The position numbers and the translations under genes were made by a program. The notes under the pieces were generated by a model. It saw only the letters and a list, made by a program, of their open reading frames with translations, made no database searches and had not been told where the DNA came from. This document shows positions 1 through 11,700 of a DNA stretch of 64,000 bases, in pieces. The first letter of the stretch is position 1. Each line of letters starts with the position of its first letter. The DNA is from Megaustenia siamemsis (lineage: Eukaryota; Mollusca; Gastropoda; Stylommatophora; Ariophantidae). The stretch is from contig JAVIAB010000051.1 of NCBI GenBank assembly GCA_032433765.1, forward strand, positions 51,424,030 to 51,488,029, given 5' to 3'.

Positions 1-157
1 TCCGGGTTCACTCAGCCTTAAATGGGTACTGATTTTTTTATGGTAAAGTAAAGTGGCACGGGCGTAAAACCGACAACATTACCTCAAAAATCACGTGTCT
101 ATTAAAATAATGGTCCATAACACCATATTCCCTATTCGCCACTTGGCGTAACGGGGT
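1..157 (+). mobile_element. SINE-A, 3' part (cut by window start)
   Basis: It matches the body of the plus copy at 27862-28121 (CACTCAGCCTTAAATGGGTA, GTAAAGTAAAG, ACACCATATTCCCTAT, GCCACTTGGCGT). The tRNA-like head lies before base 1. Confidence 0.8.
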
Positions 158-304
158 ACTAACTAATTTTTATTTTACTTGCGTTGTAGTATACTTGTTA
201 ATAGAAGACAATTGTGTCCATAAATGAAATCCTGATTTTTTTTGTCGTAACCCCATACTTTAGTCACGAGAAGATAAATCGTGTCAGCGAAAGTAAATAT
301 TTTG

Positions 305-400
305 TTAGCTGTTGAGGTGAATCTGTGCGGAAGTGCAGTTCTCTACTGACAAGGCGCTATCGACGGTGACGGGTTCGATTCTGTTTTCTGCTGCCTATTG
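305..400 (+). repeat. tRNA-like segment, possible SINE head
   Basis: GACGGGTTCGATTCTG resembles a Pol III box B about 40 bp after a weak box A-like stretch. No second copy in the window supports it. Confidence 0.3.
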
Positions 401-414
401 TGTGTTCTATTTCT

Positions 415-480
415 GAAAATAGAATCAAGAAAAAGAATTCTTACATACTATGTAAAGCCAGTCTTAATATATGGATGTGA
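415..480 (+). mobile_element. LINE fragment, left part split by SINE-B
   Basis: AAAGAATTCTTACATACTAT and GCCAGTCTTAATATATGGAT read into the same LINE that continues at 859 after the SINE insertion. The sense is that of the plus copy at 19195-20147. Confidence 0.7.
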
Positions 481-805
481 AAGGTAAAGGTATAGTACGA
501 GACTTGAACCGGCGTCTTAGCACGCGGGTTTCCACCCATATGTGCTCGGTCGCCTATTCAGAAGTGTTCGGAAACTTCTTGATAGTGTCGCTTCAAGCAT
601 CGAAACTCACGATTTGAGGCGGCATTCCAGCCTTCACAGGGTGCTACCCATTTCTGCCAGCGGCTGGGTCGACCGCGAGGATATTTTTTTTTCCAACCAC
701 GAGTACAACTCACACTGCTTACAGCGGGAATCGAACTAGGGTTGTCCGAACGTCGGTAGTCCAGTCTGGTGGTTTTCCCACCTAGGCTTCCGAGGCCCCC
801 ATATA
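481..805 (-). mobile_element. SINE-B inserted in a LINE
   Basis: This minus-strand copy has its tail at 481 (complement of TACTATACCTTTACCTT) and its head at about 800 (GGGGGCCTCGG on minus). The whole insert 481-858 is flanked by ATATGGATGTGA at 469-480 and ATATGAATGTGA at 859-870. The interrupted LINE reads on at 859. Confidence 0.88.
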
Positions 806-816
806 TATATTTGTGA

Positions 817-855
817 CCTCGGTAGCGTAGTAGGTAGCGCGTCAGTCTCATAATC
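817..855 (+). other. 5' half of a tRNA-Met-like sequence
   Basis: GGTAGCGTAGTAGGTAGCGC then GTCAGTCTCATAATC matches the 5' half of eukaryotic elongator tRNA-Met as I remember it, from the acceptor/D arm to just past the CAT anticodon. It then stops. It sits between the SINE-B head and the right TSD, so it entered with that insertion. It is not a functional tRNA gene, because the T arm and 3' half are absent. Confidence 0.75.
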
Positions 856-858
856 AAC

Positions 859-1298
859 ATATGAATGTGAATCATGGACAATAGGACAACAGATAAGAAA
901 ATCACTGGAGGCTGTAGAAATGTGGTTTTACAGAAGAATGTTGAGAATACCATGGACATCTAAGAAAAGTAATGAAAATTTTCTGAAAGAGGTTAAAGCA
1001 AAAAAGAGAGCTAGTTTCCAATAATATAATTTCAATTCATTCCAATATAATGTTAAGAAGAAACAATCATCATTTTTTGGCCATGTAGTGAGAAGGGAAC
1101 AGCTGGAATATATTGTAACAACTGGAAAAATTGAGGGACGAAGAGAAAAAGGGAAGCAAAGAGAAAAAATACCAGACAGCCTAAGAGAATGGTTTGGCAG
1201 AAGGTTAACAACGGAAATAATAAATAACCGTCGAGATCGAAAATTGTGGAAAGACATGCCTACGACAGCAGACACTTGATGATGATGATTGTGTTTTC
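859..1298 (+). mobile_element. LINE 3' end (RT C-terminal region)
   Basis: It encodes the tail of a non-LTR polyprotein (SSFFGHVVRREQLEYIVTTG, then GKIEGRR, then SLREWFGRRLT). It ends with a TGATGATGATGATT tail. About 370 bp are shared with 19780-20147 and with the minus copies at 23662-24253 and 25046-25260. Confidence 0.85.
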
Positions 1299-2394
1299 TA
1301 ATGTTTCCCAGTAACACATTATTGAGGTTAGAGTTAAATGAAGCCCAAGCGCTGGAAAGTTCAAATTACCTCATACCCGGTCAAGTCACCGTCATGATCT
1401 GACCCGCCTCTTTGTTTGACTATATTATTGTGCTCAGTTTCTCGGCCTTGTTTCCACGAGCTGAACTTTATGAAGATCAGTGAGTTATTGCGACATAGGA
1501 CGGTAGTGTCCATAATTGACAGTAATTATTTTCCTACTTGAAGACTTGACTCTTACGCGACTTACGCCAGAAGGGAATGTCTACATGACTTCCTGCCTTC
1601 GTCAGTACAGTGCTAAAATAAACCGTGATTTACATCGGTCACTAGTATAATTATACATTATCCGTCAGCCACCTGGACAGTCCGCTGAAACTCATTCCTT
1701 GTCTGAGCGTTGTAAGACGGGGGTAGGTGGGTTAACTAGTGCAACTCTACCACAAACTAGATAGGGAAATAAAGAGATGGAGAGAGAGAGAGAGGGAGAG
1801 AGAGAGAGAGAGAGAGAGTGTGTGAGAGAGAGCAAGCGAGAAATGTTGAAAAAGAATTATAACGGTTGCCAAGTACTACATCACTAGTCTTGCTGGCGTT
1901 GTTTGGTAAACTTTCGTTTTTGTTTGTTCTTCAGTCAATTGCCTTTTATGAACCAAGGGTGTTGTATTCGGTCTCAATACAGATTAAAGCACATTCTTCT
2001 CAACGCTCTAAACATCCAATCTCCTGTGAGTGTGAAACTGAACTTAAAATGAACTGGTAATAAGGAATTTTTTTTCATTCGACAATGAGAAGAGAGGTGA
2101 AGAAGTGTAATGTAACTTGAGACGTAAATTAAATAACTGTTTAGAATCAGTCACACATTATCTTACATGTTGTTTTGTTATCTTCTCCCTGACAACAATT
2201 ATTGCGCTTCATTGTTTCCCTTGATTAACAACAAGTTGAGTGTGAGGAGCTTCGACTGAAACGTTTAGGAAGAGTTGATGTCAAACCCAGCAAGGACAGC
2301 TGAAACAAGATACATGCAATGGGAGAATTCATTGGCGACTATGGTTAATCTGTCTGCATATGTCAACACTCAACAGACTGTATTCTTCTTTCTT
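1299..2394. other. Stretch without a recognised gene
   Basis: Unique-looking sequence around the (GA)n tract. The short frames lack motifs. Confidence 0.5.
1774..1843. repeat. (GA)n microsatellite
   Basis: An interrupted GA/GT-rich run of about 70 bp. Confidence 0.9.
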
Positions 2395-2850
2395 TCCTCA
2401 CTTGCCTTTCAGCGTCCAAGGGAGTTATAATTTGCGGTCTTTTGCTCTTCTGTTCACTTCTGCTGCTGTTATATTTCCTAGTGTTTCTAATATTCCATCG
2501 ATCCATCTTTTTCGTGGTCGACCCTTGGGCCTGGTATACTCGCAAGATGTATCAATGTTTATGTTTAATTTCTCCAGCATATTGATAATTTCCACATGCT
2601 TTACTTTGTCAAATGCTTTTGTGTAGGCTATAAAGCACGTATGTAGATCTTTCTTTACCTCTATAGCTCTTTCTAGCAATGTTCTTAAGATGTATATTGC
2701 ATTATTGGTGCCCTTTCCTTCCACAAATCCACATTGTTCTTCACTTATTTCTGGTTTTATTTTGTACCTTACACGTCTCATGATGATTCTTAGTAATATT
2801 TTCGTCACGTGGCTCATGAGACTAATAGCGCGATGGTCTTCACAATTAGT
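2395..2850 (-). mobile_element. LINE reverse-transcriptase fragment
   Basis: The minus strand encodes EISEEQCGFVEGKGTNNAIY and then CFIAYTKAFDKVKHVEI. Q.GF..G.GT..A and the A/KAFDKV block are RT motifs. A jump then leads to a C-terminal part (GRPRKRWIDGILETLG). Internally deleted and 5' truncated. Confidence 0.85.
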
Positions 2851-2927
2851 GGCATCTGCCTTCTTCAGTCATGAAAAATATACTAACATGAAAACAAATA
2901 ACACTAGGGCTAAAACTAAGAATAGCA

Positions 2928-3320
2928 AAATAGTATATCTTCTCAACATTTCTGTATGGTGCAGAAACATGTAGACAAGAAAACAGAACAGAAAATGAAA
3001 GCCTTTGAAATTTGATTTATACAAGAATAGGAAGAATTGGGTGGAAAGAAAAGAAAAATAATGATGAAGTCTTAAAACAACTAAAAATAAAAACAATACA
3101 AAAAAGACAAATGAAATTTTTGGGGCATGTTAAAAAACACAGAAGCCTACTAAAAGTAATCTTGGAAGGAAAAATACATGGTAAAAATGGCAGAAGCAGA
3201 CCAAGACTAACATGGACGAGTAATATCAAAAGTAGGATAAGTCAGCCTATGGTACCCTGCACTATCAAAGCAAGAGACAGAGCAGAATGGCGCTACGTGG
3301 CTGCCAAACTTCAATGATGA
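2928..3320 (+). mobile_element. LINE 3' end
   Basis: It encodes IGRIGWKEKKNNDEVLKQL, QMKFLGHVKKHRSLLKVILE, and AEWRYVAAKLQ, then a TGATGATGATGATT tail. A shorter copy of the same lineage is at 43385-43555. Confidence 0.82.
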
Positions 3321-3329
3321 TGATGATTC

Positions 3330-3765
3330 TGTTTTCCTGGTTGTTGAAGCAGTAACTTTACTTTTCTAAGGCTCTGAGGTGGGGGTGGTGGGTTCCTACC
3401 TGCTTTAGAAAATTTGTCTGCTTTCTCCTTTCTAGGAAAGCCACAGAGTGCTGGTATCCATGGGAAGACAAGTTCTCTTTGATCAGACAGTATACATATT
3501 ATTTCCAAGATGAGTCTGTCCTGTTTTGGACTTGATATGACTTGTAGGACCAACCAAGCATCACTGAGGATTAAACGTATGAGTTGTTGAGAGGCTGTGT
3601 TCTTGCCTCTGCTCTGAAATTGGAACACCCTTCTCCAGCTGGAAGAAAATGTGTTTCTGACTTTCTATGGAGGTAAGTGATGTAGATATCACTCTCTCCC
3701 TTCTTTGCTACTTTAGTTGGGGTCCATCCGTGAATCTGTAGCTAGATGTCTCTGGAGTATTTTTC
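3330..3765 (-). mobile_element. LINE RNase H fragment
   Basis: The minus strand reads LILSDAWLVLQVISSPKQDR and FPWIPALCGFPRKEKADKF, a worn RNase H domain (SDA..AL, WIP.H.GI.GNEKAD). It belongs to the RNase H-bearing LINE lineage also seen at 15941-16882 and 36560-37745. Confidence 0.8.
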
Positions 3766-3780
3766 CTATGATTTTATAGT

Positions 3781-4018
3781 GGTCATCAGCACAAGAATAG
3801 ACATACATAACAATGGTCATCAGCACAAGAATAGACATACATAACAATGGTCATCAGCACAAGAATAGACATACATAACAATGGTCATCAGCACAAGAAT
3901 AGACATACATAACAATGGTCATCAGCACAAGAATAGACATACATAACAATGGTCATCAGCACAAGAATAGACATACATAACTGTGGTCATCAGCACAAGA
4001 ATAGACATACATAACAAT
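3781..4018 (+). repeat. 34-bp tandem array, 7 units
   Basis: Seven 34-bp units starting GGTCATCAGCACAAGAATAG are identical except for two bases in the sixth (ACTGT for ACAAT). Such homogeneity points to recent expansion or a minisatellite. There are no spacers, so it is not CRISPR-like. Confidence 0.95.
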
Positions 4019-4861
4019 GTGTTTCCAAGTTTTTTTGTAATGATGACACTAACTGAAGAACAAAGTGTTACCAAATCAACAGGTGTGAAGACAAAATATG
4101 AAACTTGCCATTAAGCAACCATTAAGAGGCACCTTTCTTCTAAAACACAATGATCACAGCTAGCAAAGCCCCTCACAAACTATTCAGCTGAAATAATGCC
4201 ATCATCATTTAGTAACACAATTATTATTTTCAAAATGAGATATGTTATACCACCAATTGTTTCACATCCAGTGAAAAAGAGGTCTAATATCATGTTTTCG
4301 TTTTGTTTGTTTTTGTACGCCAGCTCTGTATCTCTAGCAAAGTTCTGATAGACTGACCTTTGGGCTAATACAACTTCCCTCTTTTTCTCACACTGGCAGA
4401 TGTGAGCTCAGGTGCCCTACGCCACACAGGCAGATATTCTCAGGCACCAGAAGTGCTCTCATTTTTTTATTGAGAGTTTTTCCTATCAATTGTCCCAAAC
4501 AGCTGCCATTTTTGGTGAACTCTTTTCAATTCCAACTGTCACAGGTTCTTCAACATGCAAATGAGACCTCCTGTTTTTCATCTTTATTCGAGAGGGCTAG
4601 ACGTTGAAATCTCACTATCTAGAGACAGGATGTTGGTATTACCATGAACAAATCATGGATTGGAAGAAAAAAAATTCCCACAAAATTAGGTGAATCAGAG
4701 GAACAAGAGACAGCGCCAGTTACCCAGAAGTCCTCAGAAATAGCTGACAATCTGAAATGGGAGGAGACAGGAGTGCTGGAATCACATTTAATGTTATACA
4801 AGTGCTCATGGACCCTATCCCCTATATTTGTCTTCACCGTGTTTCCTTCCATAAGAAAAAA
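4019..4861. other. Stretch without a recognised gene
   Basis: It lies between the 34-bp array and SINE-B. Two short overlapping antisense frames near 4620-4900 have no recognisable domain. Confidence 0.5.
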
Positions 4862-4875
4862 TACTACAATAAATA

Positions 4876-5210
4876 AATTGGGGGCCTCGGTGTTCTAGTT
4901 GGGAAAACCACCCGACTGGACTACCGACGTTCGGACAACACGTGTTCGATTCCCGCTGGGAGCAGTATAAATTGTACTCGTGGTTGGAAAAAAAAAAAAA
5001 TACCCCTATGGTCGACCCAGCCGTTGGCAGAAATGGGTACCAGGGTATTATCCTGGGAAGGTGAGGAATGTCGCTTCGCATCTGAGTTTCGATGCTTGAG
5101 GCTACACTATACAGAAATATGTGAACATTTCTGGATAGGCGGCAGAGCACATATGGGTGTAAACTCGTGTGCTAAGACGCCAGTTCAAGTCTCGTACTTT
5201 ACCTTACCTT
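4876..5210 (+). mobile_element. SINE-B with perfect 14-bp TSD
   Basis: The tRNA-derived head begins GGGGGCCTCGG; box A is CTAGTTGGGAAAACCAC and box B is TTCGATTCCCG. The tail ends CTTTACCTTACCTT. It is flanked by TACTACAATAAATA at 4862-4875 and 5211-5224. The identical 14-bp repeat suggests a recent insertion. Confidence 0.9.
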
Positions 5211-5224
5211 TACTACAATAAATA

Positions 5225-7211
5225 TTTTGACCAGTGACTAGACTATTGCTTAAGTAAGAAAAATGTGGGCACTTAAAAATTAAGATTTTAATATCAGATC
5301 CTTTGAATGTGTCAGATTTACTACACACTTCCTTTATTTTCTACCCTCCTCCCCTTCACAACACCTTACATTCCCTTTCTTTCGGTGAAATAATGTACAT
5401 GGGTTCATGCCAAATGTATTTGCCAGATAAAGTTAACAAATCAATTGCTGAAATAGAAGTCTGACTGTTTTTGGTAATGATAAATTCTTTAGAATCAATT
5501 TTTATTTATTTATTTATTATCCATAAATATGTAAACAAGGGCAGATTTAATTTGTAGGGTCAAGGCAAAGAAATGCACATAATTTGGTGTGCTGACAAAG
5601 CACATAAAAATGCACATTTTTTTTGCACCTTTTGTATGCACAGGGATCTGTTTTTGGAAACTTCTGTTACTATTTGCGCACAATTTAACTTTTGTGCATG
5701 CACATGCACCCTGTGCGCACTTTCGTTCTTTAAGAATAAAGATTATTCTTAGATCTTACTGGAAACTTTTTATTAACATTTTATTCTCCTTTAATTTTCA
5801 TTTCTCTTTCTAGTTCAATTTTTATTTTAAATACATATTTGTACGTGTGTTGTATGTTTGTTCCTGTTGAAGGCCTTTGCGCTAAAACGTCGCCATGATT
5901 GTAGTGTCCACTTATTACGTGAAGCTTTAACCATACCATTTTTAATATAAATATTATTTCATTTCTCCCTGCACTGAGCTAAATATGGAATTCATATATA
6001 TATATATATAATTATATATAAAATTATACATGCATAAAGTCCTTTCAGAACACATGCAGCACAGAGAATTTAAACTATAATATAAAATATAATACTTTGT
6101 TTTCTTTTCTTTTTAATCAATAACCTGCTTCAACCAGTGTCATTTCATAAAAACAAAACAAATGAAAAACACCTGTATACAACATAACAGCATACAGGGA
6201 TGAATTCCACATACATTCACTCATTCTCAAAATGTAACATACAAGTGCACACAAAATCCATTCAGAATACACAAATATTTGACATAATTGTTGATCCAGG
6301 AACATGTTTTCTCTCTCTCTCTTTTTTTGGTTTGAATAGAAATGATATTTGATATTAACTAGCTGGCTACCAATGTTCTGTTTTTGACTAGTCTCATGTG
6401 TTGACTTTCAGGCAAAGTTTGGTTACTTGAAACTTTTCAATGTTAAAAGTAAACTAAATTTGCTGAAGTTACCTGCTTTGTTCAATGCAAATAGCGAAAT
6501 CTAATATTTTCAAATTGTTTTTTTTTTTTTTTTCGTTCGCCAGCTTTTACCTCTGATGAAGTCCCTAAAGACTAGGAACTGAATTATGTTTGAAAATCAT
6601 TGGTGAAATCCAATTGTGCGGATCTACTTCTTGTTTCTTTCAGCTTTCATGATGAAATTAAGTCATTAAGATTTTAAAGAAGATTATATAGAAAGTGATT
6701 TAGGAAAAGGTTTTATTCTATTTAGAGTTGATTCTCTGATAGTGATCCCATTTCATATGATGAAGATATATATGTGTGCTTTTTCTGTAACTAAACAAAT
6801 AGGACAACCCTTATGGATTATATTTTTCATGTGAGTATACATTTTCTAGTTTTTACAAATGTGGTTTTATAAATCACTCCTCTAACTGTACAATTAACTG
6901 TGAACATACTAAAATTAAATATAATTATTATTACATCTTGGTTGTTATTTCGTGTGCTGTAGCTGCTATAATGGGGACTGCAACTGCCTTTCTTTGTTTG
7001 CGGATGATTCCACTGGCATGGGCAGTTGAGCAATTATAGATTTTAAATCATTTTCAGTGATACAGGGGCCTTCGGCTAAATATAACCTTATGAAACTAGA
7101 TGCAATTCTCACTTTAAAATAATTTTTAAATCTCATTTTAAAATTGGTATGTTGAATTTTATGATGCAAACAATGGTAGTTATACCACATATTTTTTTTA
7201 GAATGAAAAGA
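5225..7211. other. Stretch without a recognised gene
   Basis: AT-rich, with a (TA)n tract near 5995-6020 and a T run near 6519. No coding or repeat family identified. Confidence 0.5.
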
Positions 7212-8425
7212 ATTACCAATTGAGACCAATTATAGACCCACAACTAAGCGATGCTCAGATGGGCTTCAGGAGGAACAGAGGTTGCACAGATGCCCTATTT
7301 ATCATAAAACAACTAGCGGAGGAAACAATAGAGCATAATAAAACACTATATACAACTTTTATTGACCAAGAAAAGGCGTTCGATAGGGTGGACAGGGAAC
7401 AACTGTGGTCCGTATTGCCCTTGTACAGAGTGAGTCACCACCAAGTAGGGATATGCAAGAGCCTCTATGAAAGTAGTCGCACTACAGTAAGATCTTCAGC
7501 AGGCTACTCTAAACATTTCACCATTAACTCCGGAGTAAGACAAGGCTGTGTGCCCTTTACTTTTCATCACATATATGGACAATATATGCAAATTAGCATG
7601 CCCAATCAAAGGAAGTATACCAACAAGGATGATAAGTGATAACACAAAAGAAAATGAAATATACGTACCAGAAAACAGTGGAAGAGAGGAAGAAATAAAT
7701 GAAATATTATTTGCAGACGACCAAGTTCTGATACATGAAACAACTGAGGACCTACCAGAACATATCAACAGGCTAAACAACACTTGTAAACAATACAACA
7801 TGTAGATCAACATAAACAAAACCGAATTAATGGCAATAGCGAGAAAGAAAGAAAAACTAAACATCATAATAGATAATATGACTCTGAAGCAAGTAGACAA
7901 TTTTAAATATCTGGGTAGCTTGTTAACACAAGACAATAACCAAGAGACAGAGATAAGGTGTAACAAAGCATGCCAAGTTATAGGCCAAATATCAACACTA
8001 TTGAAAAACAAAGCAATAACTACGGAAGCAAAAAGGGCAATATACAAATCAATTTTTCTACCAACACAATGCTATCAGTGCCAGAATTGGATGCTGGACC
8101 CTAGAACAATAAGAAAGATAACGACCACCAAAATGAAATGTGTCAGAAGAATGACAGGAAATAGCTTAAGGGGCAGAGTAAGAAACACCGACCTGAGGAA
8201 GAAACTCGAAATTGAACCAGCCATCGAATACATAAAGAAACAACAGATAATTGGTTCTGCCACATAACAAGACAAAAAGAACTAACAATGACTCAAAGAG
8301 CCATAAACAAAAGCTACAAAAACGCCAGATTAGGAGGAAGATCGGGAAAGAGATGGATAAAGGGAATACTAGAGTCACTAGGAGGGATAACACCAGAAGA
8401 ATGAAAAGGATAATGAATCAAATTT
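7212..8425 (+). mobile_element. LINE reverse-transcriptase remnant, about 1.2 kb
   Basis: The translated blocks in order are QMGFRRNRGCTDALFIIKQL, FIDQEKAFDRVDREQLW (RT motif A region), NSGVRQGCV, EILFADDQVLI (the catalytic FADD box), NFKYLGSLL, and KCVRRMTGNSLRGRVR. Frameshifts and stops occur near 7550 and 7803. It is 5' truncated just before the RT palm and lies beyond the PDCD11 stop codon in convergent orientation. Confidence 0.92.
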
Positions 8426-8575
8426 TCTGAAAATTGTTAATTTTTGCAATAAAATAAACAGTAAGAAAACATTCATTGTAACTAAGTAGTCCACACACAT
8501 GTTAGTCTGCAGAAAATGTGTTTATCACAAGTACCAAGTAATCTTTCATACACTAATGAAAATTAGTTATATTTG

Positions 8576-8581
8576 TTTAAT
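8576..8581 (-). promoter_or_regulatory. Possible polyadenylation signal of PDCD11 (ATTAAA)
   Basis: ATTAAA on the minus strand lies about 28 nt past the stop codon. It is the nearest variant poly(A) signal, and a LINE remnant begins about 150 bp further on. The assignment rests on position only. Confidence 0.3.
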
Positions 8582-8608
8582 TCAACACAAAATGAGTTCA
8601 GCAGTTTG

Positions 8609-8762
8609 TCATGATGACTCAAACAGTGTCAAAGCTAAATCCTTGACTCGCTGTACTTGGTCCTCTGAGCCATGGGTCTCCTCAAAACGAATATACTTCT
8701 GTATTAGGAAGGACAATTTTTTTGTGGTTAGCTTCTGTTTTACAGCCCGCTCCATAATTTGT
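8609..8762 (-). CDS. PDCD11: PDCD11 terminal exon and stop
   Basis: One base completes Arg, then QIMERAVKQKLTTKKLSFLI, QKYIRFEETHGSEDQVQRVK and ten more residues precede TGA at 8609-8611. It matches the end of the family (ERVI.L.L..K.MKFF.KRYL.YE..HG). The acceptor is CTTGCAG. Confidence 0.95.
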
Positions 8763-11700
8763 CTGCAAGGAACAAATAAAACATGACACGACACTGTGAG
8801 AATAGGCATATTAATACATTGTATCACTGTATATGTGGTAAGCTGGACAAAGGACAAAGTATGGGAAAAAATACATAATATTATATGTTACAGATTCACA
8901 AAATAAAGACAATGTTTAGTTATTGCATTTTTATGTGTTTTTCTTCCATTGTCACAATATGAGGCTCTTATATGTTTGTGCTTATGTGTCACGCCCGCTA
9001 GCACTAGCTATCATCTTTCTCTAAAGTTGGCTAAAACCTTCATTGTTGGATTTTTTTCTATGTCACAATATCAGATTATTGAGAAATCCGTTTGTTTTTT
9101 GGATGCTCTCTACACCATGCCCCAGATTTTTGTCTATTGTTATGTCTTTCATACTTCTCTTTCATTAACACACTCAAAAATAACTGCCTCCTTGTGATAT
9201 TTATTTACTTACTAACATCTTCAGAACATATTTATTTGTCACATGACCATGAACAGAATTCTGAACCTTCTGTAAAATTACATTTTTGTAATTTGTTCTT
9301 TTATCTTTTCATTAGTCCATGCTCAATTTCATGTCATAATGTTTCAATATAACATTCAAAACATCCTTTTCTTACAAGAAATTACTGTATATTCAAAGAA
9401 GACGGAGTAGAACCAAAAAAGCATAAAAACATAAATGGCAATGCAGACAAGTTAAAAATCATTAAACACATGGCCTGAAAGCAATCTTGAAATTATCTAC
9501 AGACTTAAAAATTGGCTTTGAACGTACGTGTAAAGAACGGGTGTTTTGTTACTCTAGCATTTTGAAAAAATTATGGGGGAAAAAAAAATTAGGGGGGCTC
9601 AGTAGCCTAGTTGAAAAAACTACTCAAATGGGCTACCTATGTTCGATTCCTACTGGAAGCAGTGCGGATTGTACTCGTGGCAGGAAAAAAAAAATACCCC
9701 CGCAGTCGACCCAGTCACTGGCAGAAATGGGTACCAGGGTAATACTCTGGGAAGGTGAGGAATGCCGCCTCATTTCATGAGTTTTGATGCTTGAACCGAC
9801 ACTATCGAGAAGTCTCTGAATTCTTCTGGATAGGTGGCTGAGCATCTATTGATGAAAACTCGTGTGCTAAGATGCCGAAATTACCCTTACTTTTTACCTA
9901 TGAAAAAATTACTACCTCTTCCACTATAGATGGTCACAGATGTTTTTTCTCTTCAACTGTTATGAAACTCTCCTGAATTGTGTAAATATGGATCTTCTAT
10001 GCAATGAAAGCTATCTTTTTATGTTTTGAAATAAACTCATTTATTGGATTAGCTCTCAAGGGACAAGTAAGAATGTTTCCCTTTTTTTTCATTTTGTTAC
10101 TCCCTCTCCCTTCCCTTCATTTCAGCACATTTTGCATGCCACTTTCTTTAACATACATCTTATACTATTGTAAACACAAAAATCAGTCATTCCTTAATAT
10201 CATTATATGCAATACATTATAAAACAATGAATAAAAGCAGAGAAATAATCTTTCGAGAAAAGATCTGTGTAACTGTCATTGTCATCAAATAAAAGTTTTT
10301 GATGGAAAATTGACTTGTCAGAACATGGTCTTTGCCCTCATCTAAACCAGGTTAATATTTTTAACACAATAATCTAGTTTAACTGATCTCACATTGATAT
10401 TCCCAATATGATTGGATTAAATAGATTAAAACAAATTACAAGTTTTTCCTTTTCAGCACTACCACCAACTTCAGTTCCTAGCGGGCATTAAATCCTCAAC
10501 AGATCTATTTTTTTAATGAACTAATAACAATTTTTTTTCAACTTTTAACCCCTAAAACCTAAAGCTACCCAAAATGTCTATTACAACATGCATTAGTTAT
10601 AGTATCACAATTTTATGCTTGTTATTTGGGCTTTGCAGCAGGTGAGAAATTTCCCCAACCAAATTGGAACATGATCAATACTTTTCTAACAAGGGTGAAA
10701 GGGATTCTTACCTGGCACCTTCAATATCGCCTACTTTGGCTACCATGTCCACATATTCTTACCTGGCACCTTAAATATCGCCTACTTTGGCTACCATGTC
10801 CACATATTCTTACCTGGCACCTTCAATATCGCCTACTTTGGCTACCATGTCCACATATTCTTACCTGGCACCTTCAATATCTCCTACTTTGGCTACCATG
10901 TCCACATATTCTTACCTGGCACCTTCAATATCGCCTACTTTGGCTACCATGTCCACATAGACTGACCACAAGTCTGTTCTGGCTGGGTAGCTTGCTATTA
11001 AGTTTTCAAACATTGTGCGTCCTCGTTCTTTGTCCCCGTCAGTAAATTCTAAATTGGCAAACTTGGCAATAACTTCAACATCTATGAACAAATTAGTACA
11101 GTATTACTTAACAATATCAGAACCAAAAATTTCATGAAGAGGCTATGATGATACATAAAGATAATGCAAGAGCTAGACAAAATTAACAAACTTTTGTAAC
11201 AAATCACAACAATAATAATAACAATAAACAACAAATGTTATATTGAGTTATTTGCGGGTCATGATCGTTGCACTCTGAATATGTTCATAGGTGCTCAGAT
11301 CCCCTCATCATGAAGTCTCACAGTGTCCAGTGGCAGACGACTCCAGCTCTGTGTTGGTTGATAACTATTCTTATAGGTCCACTAAGTTTCTCATTCTGGC
11401 TGTGCCCATCTTAACTCCCATCTCTTTCATCCAAAGGAGTGACGTGGACTCATAGTTATCGAAGTCATGTGCCCTTCCCACATCTCATAGGGCATTGATG
11501 ATGTCTCCGCCTGATCCATTGGTTAACCGTCTTCAACGATAGTGCAGCTAGCCAACCTGTCTGCTCTTTCACTTCCCCGCACTCCCACATGTCCAGGGAC
11601 GTAGACAAAGGTGACCCTAGATATTTTTAACTTCTGCAATGACTCTACCTATTGCCTGCATACAGAACTTGCCTTCACTTTTCTTATCTTGCTCATCGAA

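Noticed and set aside
817..855. Functional tRNA-Met gene
   Set aside because: Only the 5' half up to the anticodon loop is present; the sequence after it is the LINE.
3781..4018. CRISPR-like regular repeats
   Set aside because: The units are contiguous with no unique spacers, and the DNA is animal nuclear DNA.
7496..8047. 183-codon minus-strand frame, hydrophobic
   Set aside because: It is antisense to the LINE RT region. Its hydrophobic composition follows from the complement of Lys/Asn-rich coding.
10626..11045. 139-codon plus-strand frame with a 17-residue internal repeat
   Set aside because: It is the antisense shadow of the 51-bp repeat, whose length is a multiple of three. The coding evidence is on the minus strand.
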